A DNA stretch of 32,091 bases, taken from NCBI RefSeq assembly GCF_001723055.1, contig NZ_MDCR01000199.1, forward strand, positions 1 through 32,091. Reading direction: 5' to 3'. Position 1 is the first letter of the stretch. Each line of letters starts with the position of its first letter. The position numbers were made by a program, and so were the translations under genes. This DNA comes from Streptomyces niveus. Lineage in GTDB: Bacteria > Actinomycetota > Actinomycetes > Streptomycetales > Streptomycetaceae. This document shows, piece by piece, positions 6,852-14,341 of the stretch. The notes beneath the pieces are model-generated. The model did no database searches, was not told the origin of the DNA, and was given only the letters and a program-made list of their open reading frames with translations.

Positions 6852-9217
6852 CCGCCACCCCCCTCGCCCCGGCTGCCGCCACCGCGCCGCTGTCCGCCAA
6901 CGCCCTGACCGGCAAACGACGTCTGGCCTTCGCGTCCTTCGTCGACGAGAACTATCTGCCCGGCTTCCTGGCGCTCCTGCGCAGCCTCGCGCTGTCCAAC
7001 CCCGGTGTATGCGAGGACTTCATCGTCCTCCACGACGACCTGCGGCCCCAGTCGGTCGCCTCCATCCGGGCGTTGCACCCGCGGGTACGGTTCCACCGCG
7101 TCGACGCCGCGCGCTACGACAGCTACGAGAAGGGCGACCAGGACAACTACCTGGTCCGCAAGGCGTACTTCATCCTCGACGTCTTCCGGCTGCGCGACTA
7201 CGACACGATCATCACCCTCGACACCGACATGGTGGTCCTCGGTGACCTCACCGAACTGCTCCAGCTGCGCGAAGGCCTCGCCGCCGTACCGCAGTTCTTC
7301 TACGGGCAGCACAAGCTCAACAGCGGGCTGCTCGTCATCCAGCGCGAGTATCTGAGCGACGAGTTCTGCGCGCGGATCGACGCCACCGGCCGCAGCGGCG
7401 ACTACGAGCTGGACAAGCACGACCAGGGCATCCTCAACTCCGTGCTCGACGGCGACTTCGTGCAGCTCGACTCGCGCTACAACTTCGTCAAGCGGCGGCT
7501 GTCCGGCGACAAGCCGGTCCCCGACGAGACCGCGATCCTGCACTTCACCGGCCGCCACAAGCCCTGGCAGGGCGGCGAGTCCGGCTACACGCAGGCCGAG
7601 GACCGCTGGCGTGAGTTCGAGCTGACGGACGCGGAGTTCTACGCCGCGTACATGGCCGTGTCCGGCACCATGCACCGCGACCTCGTCGTCAAGTACGGCA
7701 CCGAGCACGTCGCGCGCACCGGTGACGTCGAGGCCGCCCGCAAGGTCGCGCACGCGCACATCAACTCGGGCGGGTTCCAGGAAGCCGCCGACATCCTCAG
7801 CAGCGTGCACATCCCGGTGGACGACACCTGGCCGCACGAGGTGCTGGGACACGCCCTGATGAGCGTCTCGCGCTACGACGAGGCCGAGGTCCAGCTGCAC
7901 CTCGCGGCGGGCTCGCCCGTCCGCGCCGCGACGTCCTTCGGGCGGCTCGCGCAGATCGCCTGGATCCACGGCGACGACGCCGCGGCCCACGCGTACGCCA
8001 TGCAGGGCCTGGCCGTCGACCCCACGCACCGGCCCAACCGGCTGATGCGGCTGCGCACCCAGGGCCATGAACTGCCGGCCCCGCGCGAAGGCGCCCCCGA
8101 GGACCAACTCGCCCATGTGGCCTTCTACATGCCGCAGCAGGGCAACGCGGGCGACAAGCTGCTGCCCGAGTCCGTACGGCTCGCGGTCGGCACCAGCACC
8201 GGCCCGAACGGCGGCGCCGACATCGAGACCGGCCCGGCCCGCTGGCACTCGATCCACGCCCACCGGCTGTTCGACAAGGCCGCGCTCCGGCGTGTCAACG
8301 AGCGGCGCGGCCTGGTCATCGGCGGCGGCGGCCTCTTCATCCCGGACACCGCCCCGAACGGCAACAGCGCCTGGCAGTGGAACGTCCCCGACGAGCACCT
8401 GAACGGCATCGACGTGCCGATCATCGTGTACGCGGTCGGCTTCAACGCCTTCGACGGCCAGTCCTACCGCGCCGGGCGCTTCAACTCCTCCCTGCGCCAA
8501 CTCGTCGAGCGCAGCGCCTTCTTCGCGCTCCGCAACCACGGCTCGATCCAGAAGGTCCGCGCCCTGCTGCCGGAGTCGCTGCACGACAAGGTGCGCTTCC
8601 AGCCCTGCCCGACCACGGTCACCCGCCAGCTGGTCGACGGCTGGACCGACCCGGCCCCCGGGCAGCGCGAGAACACCGTCATGATCAACGCCGCGTACGA
8701 CCGGGCGGGGCTGCGCTTCGGCCACGACTACGACCACTTCCTCGCCGAGATGGCGAAGGCCGTACGGACGCTGAGCAGGCACACCGAGGTCCAGTGCGTG
8801 GCGCACTCGCTGGACGACGAGAAGATCGCGTTCGACCTGCGGCGAGAGCACGACGTGTCGCTGCCGGTCATCCCGATGTACGACTTCGACAACGACGCAA
8901 TCAGGGACACCTACGCCCGTACGAAGCTGGTCATCGGGATGCGCGGCCACGCGGGCATGATCCCGTTCGGCTGCGGCACCCCGATCATCTCGCTGATCTC
9001 GCACCCGAAGATGGCGTACTTCCTGGCCGACATCGACCGCCCCGAGTGGGGTGTCTCGGTCCACGACAAGAACCTCGGGGAGCTACTCACGGAGCGGGCG
9101 CTGGGGCTGCTGGACGACCACGCCGCCTCGGTGGCCGATGTGCACGGCAGGCAGCAGGAGCTGTGGAAGGTGACCCAGGCGAACGCGGCGGACCTGCGCG
9201 CGATCCTGGGCGGCTGA
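6848..9217 (+). CDS. Trimodular GT8 glycosyltransferase / helical repeat / polysaccharide pyruvyl transferase
   Basis: A 789-residue soluble protein with three parts. Residues about 22-270 are a GT8-type glycosyltransferase (GT-A fold), with metal-binding Asp125-x-Asp127 in TLDTDMVV, the LNSGLLV segment and a C-terminal LHFTGRHKPW typical of GT8. Residues about 290-410 are helical TPR-like repeats (EVLGHALMSVSRYDEAEVQL). Residues about 425-789 match polysaccharide pyruvyl transferases, with GNAGDKLLPE at 432-441 and RGHAGMIPFGCGTPIISL at about 699-716. The first part should add a hexose, possibly galactose or glucose; the last should place a pyruvate ketal from PEP on a sugar. The start overlaps the previous stop by four bases. 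Joining these activities in one chain suggests coordinated building and capping of a repeat unit. The pyruvyl acceptor is unknown. Confidence 0.85.
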   Translation: MTATPLAPAAATAPLSANALTGKRRLAFASFVDENYLPGFLALLRSLALSNPGVCEDFIVLHDDLRPQSVASIRALHPRVRFHRVDAARYDSYEKGDQDNYLVRKAYFILDVFRLRDYDTIITLDTDMVVLGDLTELLQLREGLAAVPQFFYGQHKLNSGLLVIQREYLSDEFCARIDATGRSGDYELDKHDQGILNSVLDGDFVQLDSRYNFVKRRLSGDKPVPDETAILHFTGRHKPWQGGESGYTQAEDRWREFELTDAEFYAAYMAVSGTMHRDLVVKYGTEHVARTGDVEAARKVAHAHINSGGFQEAADILSSVHIPVDDTWPHEVLGHALMSVSRYDEAEVQLHLAAGSPVRAATSFGRLAQIAWIHGDDAAAHAYAMQGLAVDPTHRPNRLMRLRTQGHELPAPREGAPEDQLAHVAFYMPQQGNAGDKLLPESVRLAVGTSTGPNGGADIETGPARWHSIHAHRLFDKAALRRVNERRGLVIGGGGLFIPDTAPNGNSAWQWNVPDEHLNGIDVPIIVYAVGFNAFDGQSYRAGRFNSSLRQLVERSAFFALRNHGSIQKVRALLPESLHDKVRFQPCPTTVTRQLVDGWTDPAPGQRENTVMINAAYDRAGLRFGHDYDHFLAEMAKAVRTLSRHTEVQCVAHSLDDEKIAFDLRREHDVSLPVIPMYDFDNDAIRDTYARTKLVIGMRGHAGMIPFGCGTPIISLISHPKMAYFLADIDRPEWGVSVHDKNLGELLTERALGLLDDHAASVADVHGRQQELWKVTQANAADLRAILGG

Positions 9218-9229
9218 CCGGTTCACCGT

Positions 9230-9269
9230 CCCCCTCCGTACGGGCCTGTACCGGGCCGTACGGAGGGGG
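9230..9269. terminator. Strong bidirectional hairpin terminator
   Basis: A perfect 14-bp stem (CCCCCTCCGTACGG and its complement) with a 12-base loop lies between the convergent genes ending at 9217 and 9283. It marks the end of the first glycan transcript and of the minus-strand gene. Confidence 0.85.
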
Positions 9270-9282
9270 GATTGACGTTTCG

Positions 9283-10167
9283 TCAGTAGTGCACCGGCGA
9301 GGGGAACGTGGCCGTCGGGCTGAACAGCGCCGCGTACGCCTCCTCGTGATGCCTGCGGTGCCGGCCCGCCCGGTTCGCCTCGGCGCTCTGGGTGGACGAG
9401 GGGGTCAGCATCCCGTTGTCCGCCAGGGCCTGTACGCGCAGCAGCAACGCCCGGATGTCCAGGCCCAGTTCACCGGCCACCGTCTGGAGGTCGAGGCCGG
9501 ACTGCCAGCTCCACAGCAGCACCGAGTCCATGCTGGACGACCAGACCACCGGATTGCTCTCGGCCTCGGACGTGTGGAGCACCGGGGACGCGGAGTCCTG
9601 GTGGTGGGCCATCTCCTGGAGCGGCGTGGCCTCGGCGCGCGGATGCGGCAGCTGCACGTCCGTGTGCCCGAACGGCGGCATCTGCTGATACATCGCGGCC
9701 TGCTGCTGCTCGGCGTACGGCTCCTCCGCCGACTGGACGGGCGGCGGCACCTGCTGCGCGGCGGGCGCGGCGGGTGCGGCGGCCGGTGGCGCCGCCGGAG
9801 CGGCCCCGGCGGCCGTCTGCGCCTGTGGAATCGGCTGGGTGTGCGCCTGCGGATAGCGGTCGAGCAGCTCCTCGGCGACGCTGCGCGCGTCGCTCTTGCC
9901 CACCGTGCGCCGCGCGATCCGCACCTCGCGCTCGGGCAGACCCATCAGATCCGCGACGGCCCCGTCGTTGCCGACGGTGACCGCGAACGCGGCGAGCGTA
10001 CGGCTCCGCTCCGCCTGCGCCTCGTCCAGTACGGCCTGGGCCTGCCGCACCTGCTCGTCGCTGGCGCAGAAGGCCTCGGCGAGGACGCTGTTCCGATCCC
10101 AGAGTTCACGTGGTTCCACGTGGCTATCAACGCCGGCGGCCCGGTCCGGAATGCGGCGCTTTGCCAA
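9283..10167 (-). CDS. Unrecognised protein with two helical ends and a low-complexity middle
   Basis: A 294-residue soluble protein I do not recognise. The N-terminal part (residues about 20-100) is helical and Gln/Glu/Ala-rich, then contains a segment resembling a helix-turn-helix (GAVADLMGLPEREVRIARRTV). The middle (about 105-165) is Pro/Ala/Gln-rich and probably disordered. The C-terminal part has a second small helical unit (LDLQTVAGELGLDIRALLLRVQ), again helix-turn-helix-like, and ends in a His/Arg-rich tail. A DNA-binding regulatory role is possible but unproven. The start is uncertain: TTG at 10167 has GGAGG only 3 bases upstream, closer than usual, while an in-frame GTG at 10119 has no such site. 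It lies inside the glycan locus on the strand of the two genes behind it, 97 bases downstream of them. Confidence 0.7.
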   Translation of the reverse strand: MAKRRIPDRAAGVDSHVEPRELWDRNSVLAEAFCASDEQVRQAQAVLDEAQAERSRTLAAFAVTVGNDGAVADLMGLPEREVRIARRTVGKSDARSVAEELLDRYPQAHTQPIPQAQTAAGAAPAAPPAAAPAAPAAQQVPPPVQSAEEPYAEQQQAAMYQQMPPFGHTDVQLPHPRAEATPLQEMAHHQDSASPVLHTSEAESNPVVWSSSMDSVLLWSWQSGLDLQTVAGELGLDIRALLLRVQALADNGMLTPSSTQSAEANRAGRHRRHHEEAYAALFSPTATFPSPVHY

Positions 10168-10263
10168 TTACCTCCCAATGGAGCAAACGTTCACTGTCCC
10201 CTAATGGGGTGATGGAAGAGATAGCGGGCTCCTGCAACCAGCCACGCCGAGGGTCCGCCGTGA

Positions 10264-11613
10264 TCAGGCTCGCATCCGAAGCACCGCCCGGCGCAGCCGT
10301 CGCGCCCGGCGCACCACCCGCTGCGCCGCCGCGTTCTGCGGGATACGCACGAGCTGCGGGCCGACCGCGCCCGGCAGCCCGAGCGTGGTCAGCCGGCGCC
10401 GCTTGAAGTAGCGCAGGGTGTGCGGGTCCTGCCGTCCGGCCAGGAAGGTCTCCACCGCGGGCCGCAGCCCCGGGTGCATCTGAGGTTGCATCACAAACCC
10501 GACAGCGGCGACCAGTTCGGCGGGTCGCTCCTCGGTGCGGTACGTACCGTCGTCGTCCAGCGGTGGGACGAGCGCGTCCACCAGCGTGACGGGCACCCGG
10601 TTGCTGTTCTGGTACGGCGAGAGCCGGTCGAGCAGCAGGTCCGTGCCGACGCGCGCCACCGGGATGCCGAAGAACGCCGACGCCGTGAACAGGGCGGTCG
10701 AGAAACAGCCCACGACCAGGGCCGGCTTCAGCCGCCGGTACAGCACCTCGGCGAGCACCGGGCTGTCCAGCACGGTCAGTTGGGCGCCGAGCTTCGTCGC
10801 CTCCTCCTCCAGCCGCCGCGACCAGCCGGCCGGGGCGGTGGGGTGCGGCTTGAACACCACGTGCGTATGGCCGAGCGCGACCACGCCCCGCACCATCCGC
10901 AGGTGCAGCTCCTCCTCCTCGCGCTCGGTGATCAGACCGAGCGCGGCGAGGTACTGCCCGAGCAGCAGCGCGGGCGCCACGTCGGGCGTCTCGAAGTCCC
11001 GCGCGGTGTCGGTCAGTTGGTCGAGGACCCGCAGGAAGCTCGCCGTCGGGACGGTCTCGGACGGGACACCGAACTCGGTGAGCAGCAGCGGCACCAGGCC
11101 CGGTACGAGATCGAGATGCAGCAGCCTGCGGATCCGCGCGCCGACCTGGAGGTCGAGCCGGTTGCGGGTGGGGCCGTAGCTCATCAGCCCGTCCGCGTAC
11201 ACCTCGACAGGGGCGGCCGTGAAGATCTCCGCGAGCGTGAGCGCCGGGCTGACCTGGATCGATTCCAGGACCAGTTCGACCGTGTCGTCGCCCAGGCCCC
11301 AGGCGAGCCGCAGATGGCGCTCCCAGATCGGCAGGTCGTCCTCGCGCGGCACCCAGCCGCCGGGGTGGAACGGCGCGATGGTCTCGTTCCACGACAGCAC
11401 GTCGTCGAAGCGGTGTCGCAGGGCCGCGAACCCGGGCATCTCGTGGACGGCCGGGGTCAGTTCGGGCGTACCGGCGTTGTTGCTCACGACCAGGACCGTC
11501 CGGTCGACGGCCGGGAACAGGCCCGCGTCGAGCGCGGCGGCCAGCGTGGCGGCGCCGTACAGGGTGGAGGCGTAGAAGACCCGTGTCGTACGGGCGCCGG
11601 AAAGGGTGCTCAT
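10264..11613 (-). CDS. Polysialyltransferase-like GT-B glycosyltransferase
   Basis: A 449-residue cytoplasmic enzyme resembling bacterial alpha-2,8-polysialyltransferases. These GT-B enzymes carry an acidic-Gly motif, a His-Pro motif and a Ser-Ser/Thr motif for CMP-sialic acid binding and catalysis. Here they appear as YADGLMSYG with Asp141-Gly142, FKPHPTAP with His257-Pro258, and CFSTALFTAS with Ser305-Thr306. The C-terminal 40 residues are strongly basic, possibly a membrane-surface anchor. With NeuA and NeuB genes close by, it is a good candidate to polymerise or extend the nonulosonate chain. The ATG overlaps the preceding stop as TGATG, so it is translationally coupled to the GT2 gene upstream. 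Family placement rests on motif pattern, since overall identity cannot be measured here. Confidence 0.75.
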   Translation of the reverse strand: MSTLSGARTTRVFYASTLYGAATLAAALDAGLFPAVDRTVLVVSNNAGTPELTPAVHEMPGFAALRHRFDDVLSWNETIAPFHPGGWVPREDDLPIWERHLRLAWGLGDDTVELVLESIQVSPALTLAEIFTAAPVEVYADGLMSYGPTRNRLDLQVGARIRRLLHLDLVPGLVPLLLTEFGVPSETVPTASFLRVLDQLTDTARDFETPDVAPALLLGQYLAALGLITEREEEELHLRMVRGVVALGHTHVVFKPHPTAPAGWSRRLEEEATKLGAQLTVLDSPVLAEVLYRRLKPALVVGCFSTALFTASAFFGIPVARVGTDLLLDRLSPYQNSNRVPVTLVDALVPPLDDDGTYRTEERPAELVAAVGFVMQPQMHPGLRPAVETFLAGRQDPHTLRYFKRRRLTTLGLPGAVGPQLVRIPQNAAAQRVVRRARRLRRAVLRMRA

Positions 11614-12587
11614 CAGGCCGCCGCCTTCCCGGTCGCGCCCCTGCGCAGTCGGCGCAACTGGGTCGAACGGTCCAGGTCCATCGAGTTCAGCGCTTCTCTC
11701 AGTACGTCCTGCGGCAGGCGTTTCATCGCGGCGGCGCTCATCGTGCGCAATTTCCGGGCCACGGCCGGTTCGAATCGTTCCTTCGCGCCCAGGTGGTGCG
11801 AAATGATGGCCAGATATGTCCGTACGGCCTTCAGGAGAAACCGTTCGCCTTCGGGGTCCGCCGCCGTTTCCTCGATGACCTGGTCGAACGCGCGGATGAA
11901 GTCCAGCTGGCGTACGTCGCCGATCTGGGTGAGCGAGGAGGCGACGCCGCGCCGGTAGAAGATCCCGAGCAGCTCCACGGCGGCGAAGGACTCCGCCTCC
12001 CGGTGCAGCCGCCAGATCCACGGCCGGTCCTCGGCCGTCCGCAGCCCGTCCGTGAAGTGCAGCAGCCCCCGGTCGGCGAGCCGCCGGTGGTAGATGCCGG
12101 CCCAGGCGTACGCGTAGTCCACGGACGTCGTCTTGTCGGCGGGCAGGATCGTCTCGCGGGGCTTCAGGACCTGACCGCGGGGACCGACCGGGACACGGTG
12201 CACCGTGCGGGCCTTGCCGGTGAACTGGACATGGTCGGTGCGTACGAAGTCGCAGCCCAGCTCCTCGATGGTGGCCAGCAGCCGCTCGTAGTAGCCCGGC
12301 ACCACCCAGTCGTCGCCGTCCAGGTAGGTGACGTACTCACCGCTGGAGGCGTCGAGACCGGTGTTGCGCGCGGTGGCCAGGCCGCCGTTCTTCTCGTGTC
12401 TCAGCAGGACCGCGCCGGGCAGCTCGCGCTCCGCGCGCCGCAGGAGCTCAGGGGTCCCGTCGGTCGAGCAGTCGTCGACGAGCAGGAACTCGAAATCCTC
12501 CCGCGTGTTCGCCAAGAGGCTTCGAAGGGTTTCTGGGACGTATGTCTGCACGTTGTAGAACGGCACGACGACAGAGAGCTTGACCAC
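11613..12587 (-). CDS. Family 2 glycosyltransferase
   Basis: A 324-residue GT-A fold glycosyltransferase of family GT2, using a nucleotide-diphosphate sugar. The nucleotide-binding start LSVVVPFYNVQTY, the segment LLVDDCSTDGTPELL, the NGGLATARNTGL segment, and the metal-binding YLDGDDW at residues 89-94 (Asp90-Gly-Asp92-Asp93) are all present. The C-terminal 110 residues are helical and more variable, as in wall teichoic acid and capsule GT2 enzymes. The start is set at GTG 12587, two codons before the conserved core; no clear ribosome binding site is seen there, and the frame stays open upstream into the divergent promoter region. It is the first gene of a two-gene minus-strand unit. It may add the neutral sugar of a glycosylated nonulosonate polymer. 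Confidence 0.88.
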   Translation of the reverse strand: MVKLSVVVPFYNVQTYVPETLRSLLANTREDFEFLLVDDCSTDGTPELLRRAERELPGAVLLRHEKNGGLATARNTGLDASSGEYVTYLDGDDWVVPGYYERLLATIEELGCDFVRTDHVQFTGKARTVHRVPVGPRGQVLKPRETILPADKTTSVDYAYAWAGIYHRRLADRGLLHFTDGLRTAEDRPWIWRLHREAESFAAVELLGIFYRRGVASSLTQIGDVRQLDFIRAFDQVIEETAADPEGERFLLKAVRTYLAIISHHLGAKERFEPAVARKLRTMSAAAMKRLPQDVLREALNSMDLDRSTQLRRLRRGATGKAAA

Positions 12588-12663
12588 CCCGGTGACGGTA
12601 GGCGGCGGCCCGGCATTCGTTCCGACATCCGCGAAGATGCGAGGTGAACGAAGGATGGCGGAA

Positions 12664-12700
12664 TGGTTAACCAGGGCCGTTCCCGGGCCGTTCCCGGGCC
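12664..12700. repeat. Palindrome and tandem 11-bp repeats in a divergent promoter region
   Basis: The perfect palindrome TGGTTAACCA (12664-12673) is followed at once by two copies of GGGCCGTTCCC (12674-12684 and 12685-12695) and a partial third. A second GTTAAC is at 12724-12729. They lie in the 198-base gap between the divergent GT2 and DUF6716-like genes and could be regulator sites; no regulator is identified. Confidence 0.45.
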
Positions 12701-12772
12701 ATTTCGCTCGCTGTCGACCCGCTGTTAACCCTTTATTGCTGTTGTGTTGGGCCGCCAATCGGAATGCCTTTC

Positions 12773-12788
12773 TAACGTCCAACACGTG
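12773..12788 (+). promoter_or_regulatory. Candidate -10 element with leaderless GTG start
   Basis: TAACGT at 12773-12778 lies 7 bases before the GTG at 12786, and no ribosome binding site is visible before that GTG. A transcript starting at or next to the start codon, as is frequent in actinomycetes, would explain both. No convincing -35 box is seen at 16-18 base spacing. Confidence 0.35.
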
Positions 12789-14111
12789 CCATCACGTACC
12801 AGCAAAGCGGTCCGGGTCGCCGTGCTCGCCGACTCCGACACACGGTGGAAGTGGGGCGCGCTGACCGCGCGCCGCATCGCACCCGACGACCGCGACATCG
12901 AGCTCAGCGGGTTTCTGCTGCGCGGACGAGCGACCCCCACCGCCCGTCAGCTGGAGGAGGTGGGAGCGGAGGCCGACGCGCTGCGCGAGATGACCGGGAC
13001 GGAGTTCCTGGACGTCCTGCGCGCGGAGTCGTACGACGTCGTCGTCCTCGCCCTCGTCGGCGGCGCCGTCCAGGCGATGCTGCACGGCATATCCGCGCTG
13101 GACCTGCCCGACCGGCCGGCGCTCGTCACCGGCTACGTCGGTGTCGTCTACGAGAAGCTCTCCGACGGGCTCCTGCTGCGCCACGGCGCGGACATCGTCC
13201 TCGCCAACTCCCGCCACGACGCCCAGCGTTTCCGCGCCGTGTACGAGGGAGTGGGCGCCTCGTCCGACTCGGTGACCGAGGCCGCGCTGCCCTTCCTCGG
13301 CGGCGCGCGCTACACCCCCGAAGAAGGCCGGGACACCGTCGTCTTCGCGGCCCAGCCGTCCGTCCCGCTGACCCGCGCCGACCGCATGTACCTGCTGCGA
13401 CGGCTGGTCGAGCACGCGAGACTGCACCCGCGCCGCGAGGTCCTGCTCAAGCTGCGCAGCCGCGTGGGGGAGCAGACCACGCACGTCGAGGAGTACCCGT
13501 ACCAGCGCCTCGCCGAGAAGCTGCCCGGCGGTCTGCCGCCCAACTTCCGCCTGGTGTACGGGAACATGGGCGAGGTCCTGGACGGCACCGACCTGCTGGT
13601 CACCGTCTCCTCGACCGCGGCGCTGGAGTCCCTGCACCGCCGGATCCCCACCGCGATCCTCACCGACCTCGGGATCCGCGAACCGCTCGGCAACCACCAC
13701 TTCATCGGCTCCGGCTGCCTCGCCTCCTGGGACCAGCTCGACGGCGGACAGCGGCCCAAGGCCGACCCCGTCTGGGCGGACCGGCAGGGCGTCGCCGCCG
13801 ACGGCGGTTACGCCTCCGCCTTCGACGCGGCCCGCGAGCGCGTCGCCAAACTGCTGGCCGACGGCGAACTGCCGCCCATCACCCCGTACTACACGGCGAC
13901 CACGGCGCCCGGCTATCTGCCGGGCCTCCTCGCCCGCTACCACCTCGCGCCCGACGGCCACCCGCTGACGGCGTCCAGCCGCACCGCGCAGGGCGGCACG
14001 ACCGGCGTCCGCCGCGTCGTACGCGACACGGTCCGCGCGGCGGCCCGCGGCGCCTACCGGCACGGGGTCCAGCGCGTGGCCCCGGTGATCCGCCGGATGG
14101 GCGACCTGTGA
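12786..14111 (+). CDS. Putative GT-B glycosyltransferase, DUF6716-like
   Basis: A 441-residue soluble protein that looks like a two-domain GT-B glycosyltransferase. It begins with a Rossmann-type strand and loop (VRVAVLADSDTRWKWG). The C-terminal half has an acidic segment (GEVLDGTDLLVTVSSTAALE) whose Ser275-Ser276-Thr277 matches the position and form of the S motif of polysialyltransferase-type enzymes, and LLKLRSRVGEQTTH may stand in for their His-Pro motif. From memory it resembles the family labelled DUF6716 putative glycosyltransferase, often found beside NeuA in Streptomyces. GTG 12786 is taken as the start because the protein core begins 8 codons later. The in-frame GTG at 12744 lies upstream of the likely promoter. 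It heads the plus-strand operon carrying NeuA and NeuB. Donor and acceptor are not known. Confidence 0.75.
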   Translation: MPSRTSKAVRVAVLADSDTRWKWGALTARRIAPDDRDIELSGFLLRGRATPTARQLEEVGAEADALREMTGTEFLDVLRAESYDVVVLALVGGAVQAMLHGISALDLPDRPALVTGYVGVVYEKLSDGLLLRHGADIVLANSRHDAQRFRAVYEGVGASSDSVTEAALPFLGGARYTPEEGRDTVVFAAQPSVPLTRADRMYLLRRLVEHARLHPRREVLLKLRSRVGEQTTHVEEYPYQRLAEKLPGGLPPNFRLVYGNMGEVLDGTDLLVTVSSTAALESLHRRIPTAILTDLGIREPLGNHHFIGSGCLASWDQLDGGQRPKADPVWADRQGVAADGGYASAFDAARERVAKLLADGELPPITPYYTATTAPGYLPGLLARYHLAPDGHPLTASSRTAQGGTTGVRRVVRDTVRAAARGAYRHGVQRVAPVIRRMGDL

Positions 14112-14341
14112 CGGGGGCCCGGCCGGGCGCGAGCGCGGCGAGCGGCGGCGGCCCCGCGAAGGGCGCGCCCGTGCCGTACGGCGCGACCCCCGTACCCAAC
14201 CCCGCCCCGCGCGTACGCCGCCGGCCTCTCCCGGCCGATGTGCTCGCCGGTTACGGCTGGTCCGGCTGGTCCGACGAGCGCCCCACGAATGAGCCGGTCG
14301 CGCCGAACCAGCACGACGCAGTGAACCAAGGAGACCCGTCC

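Noticed and set aside
6731..9064. Long minus-strand frame opposite the GT8/pyruvyltransferase gene
   Set aside because: No recognisable domain, and it crosses the start of a strongly supported plus-strand gene.
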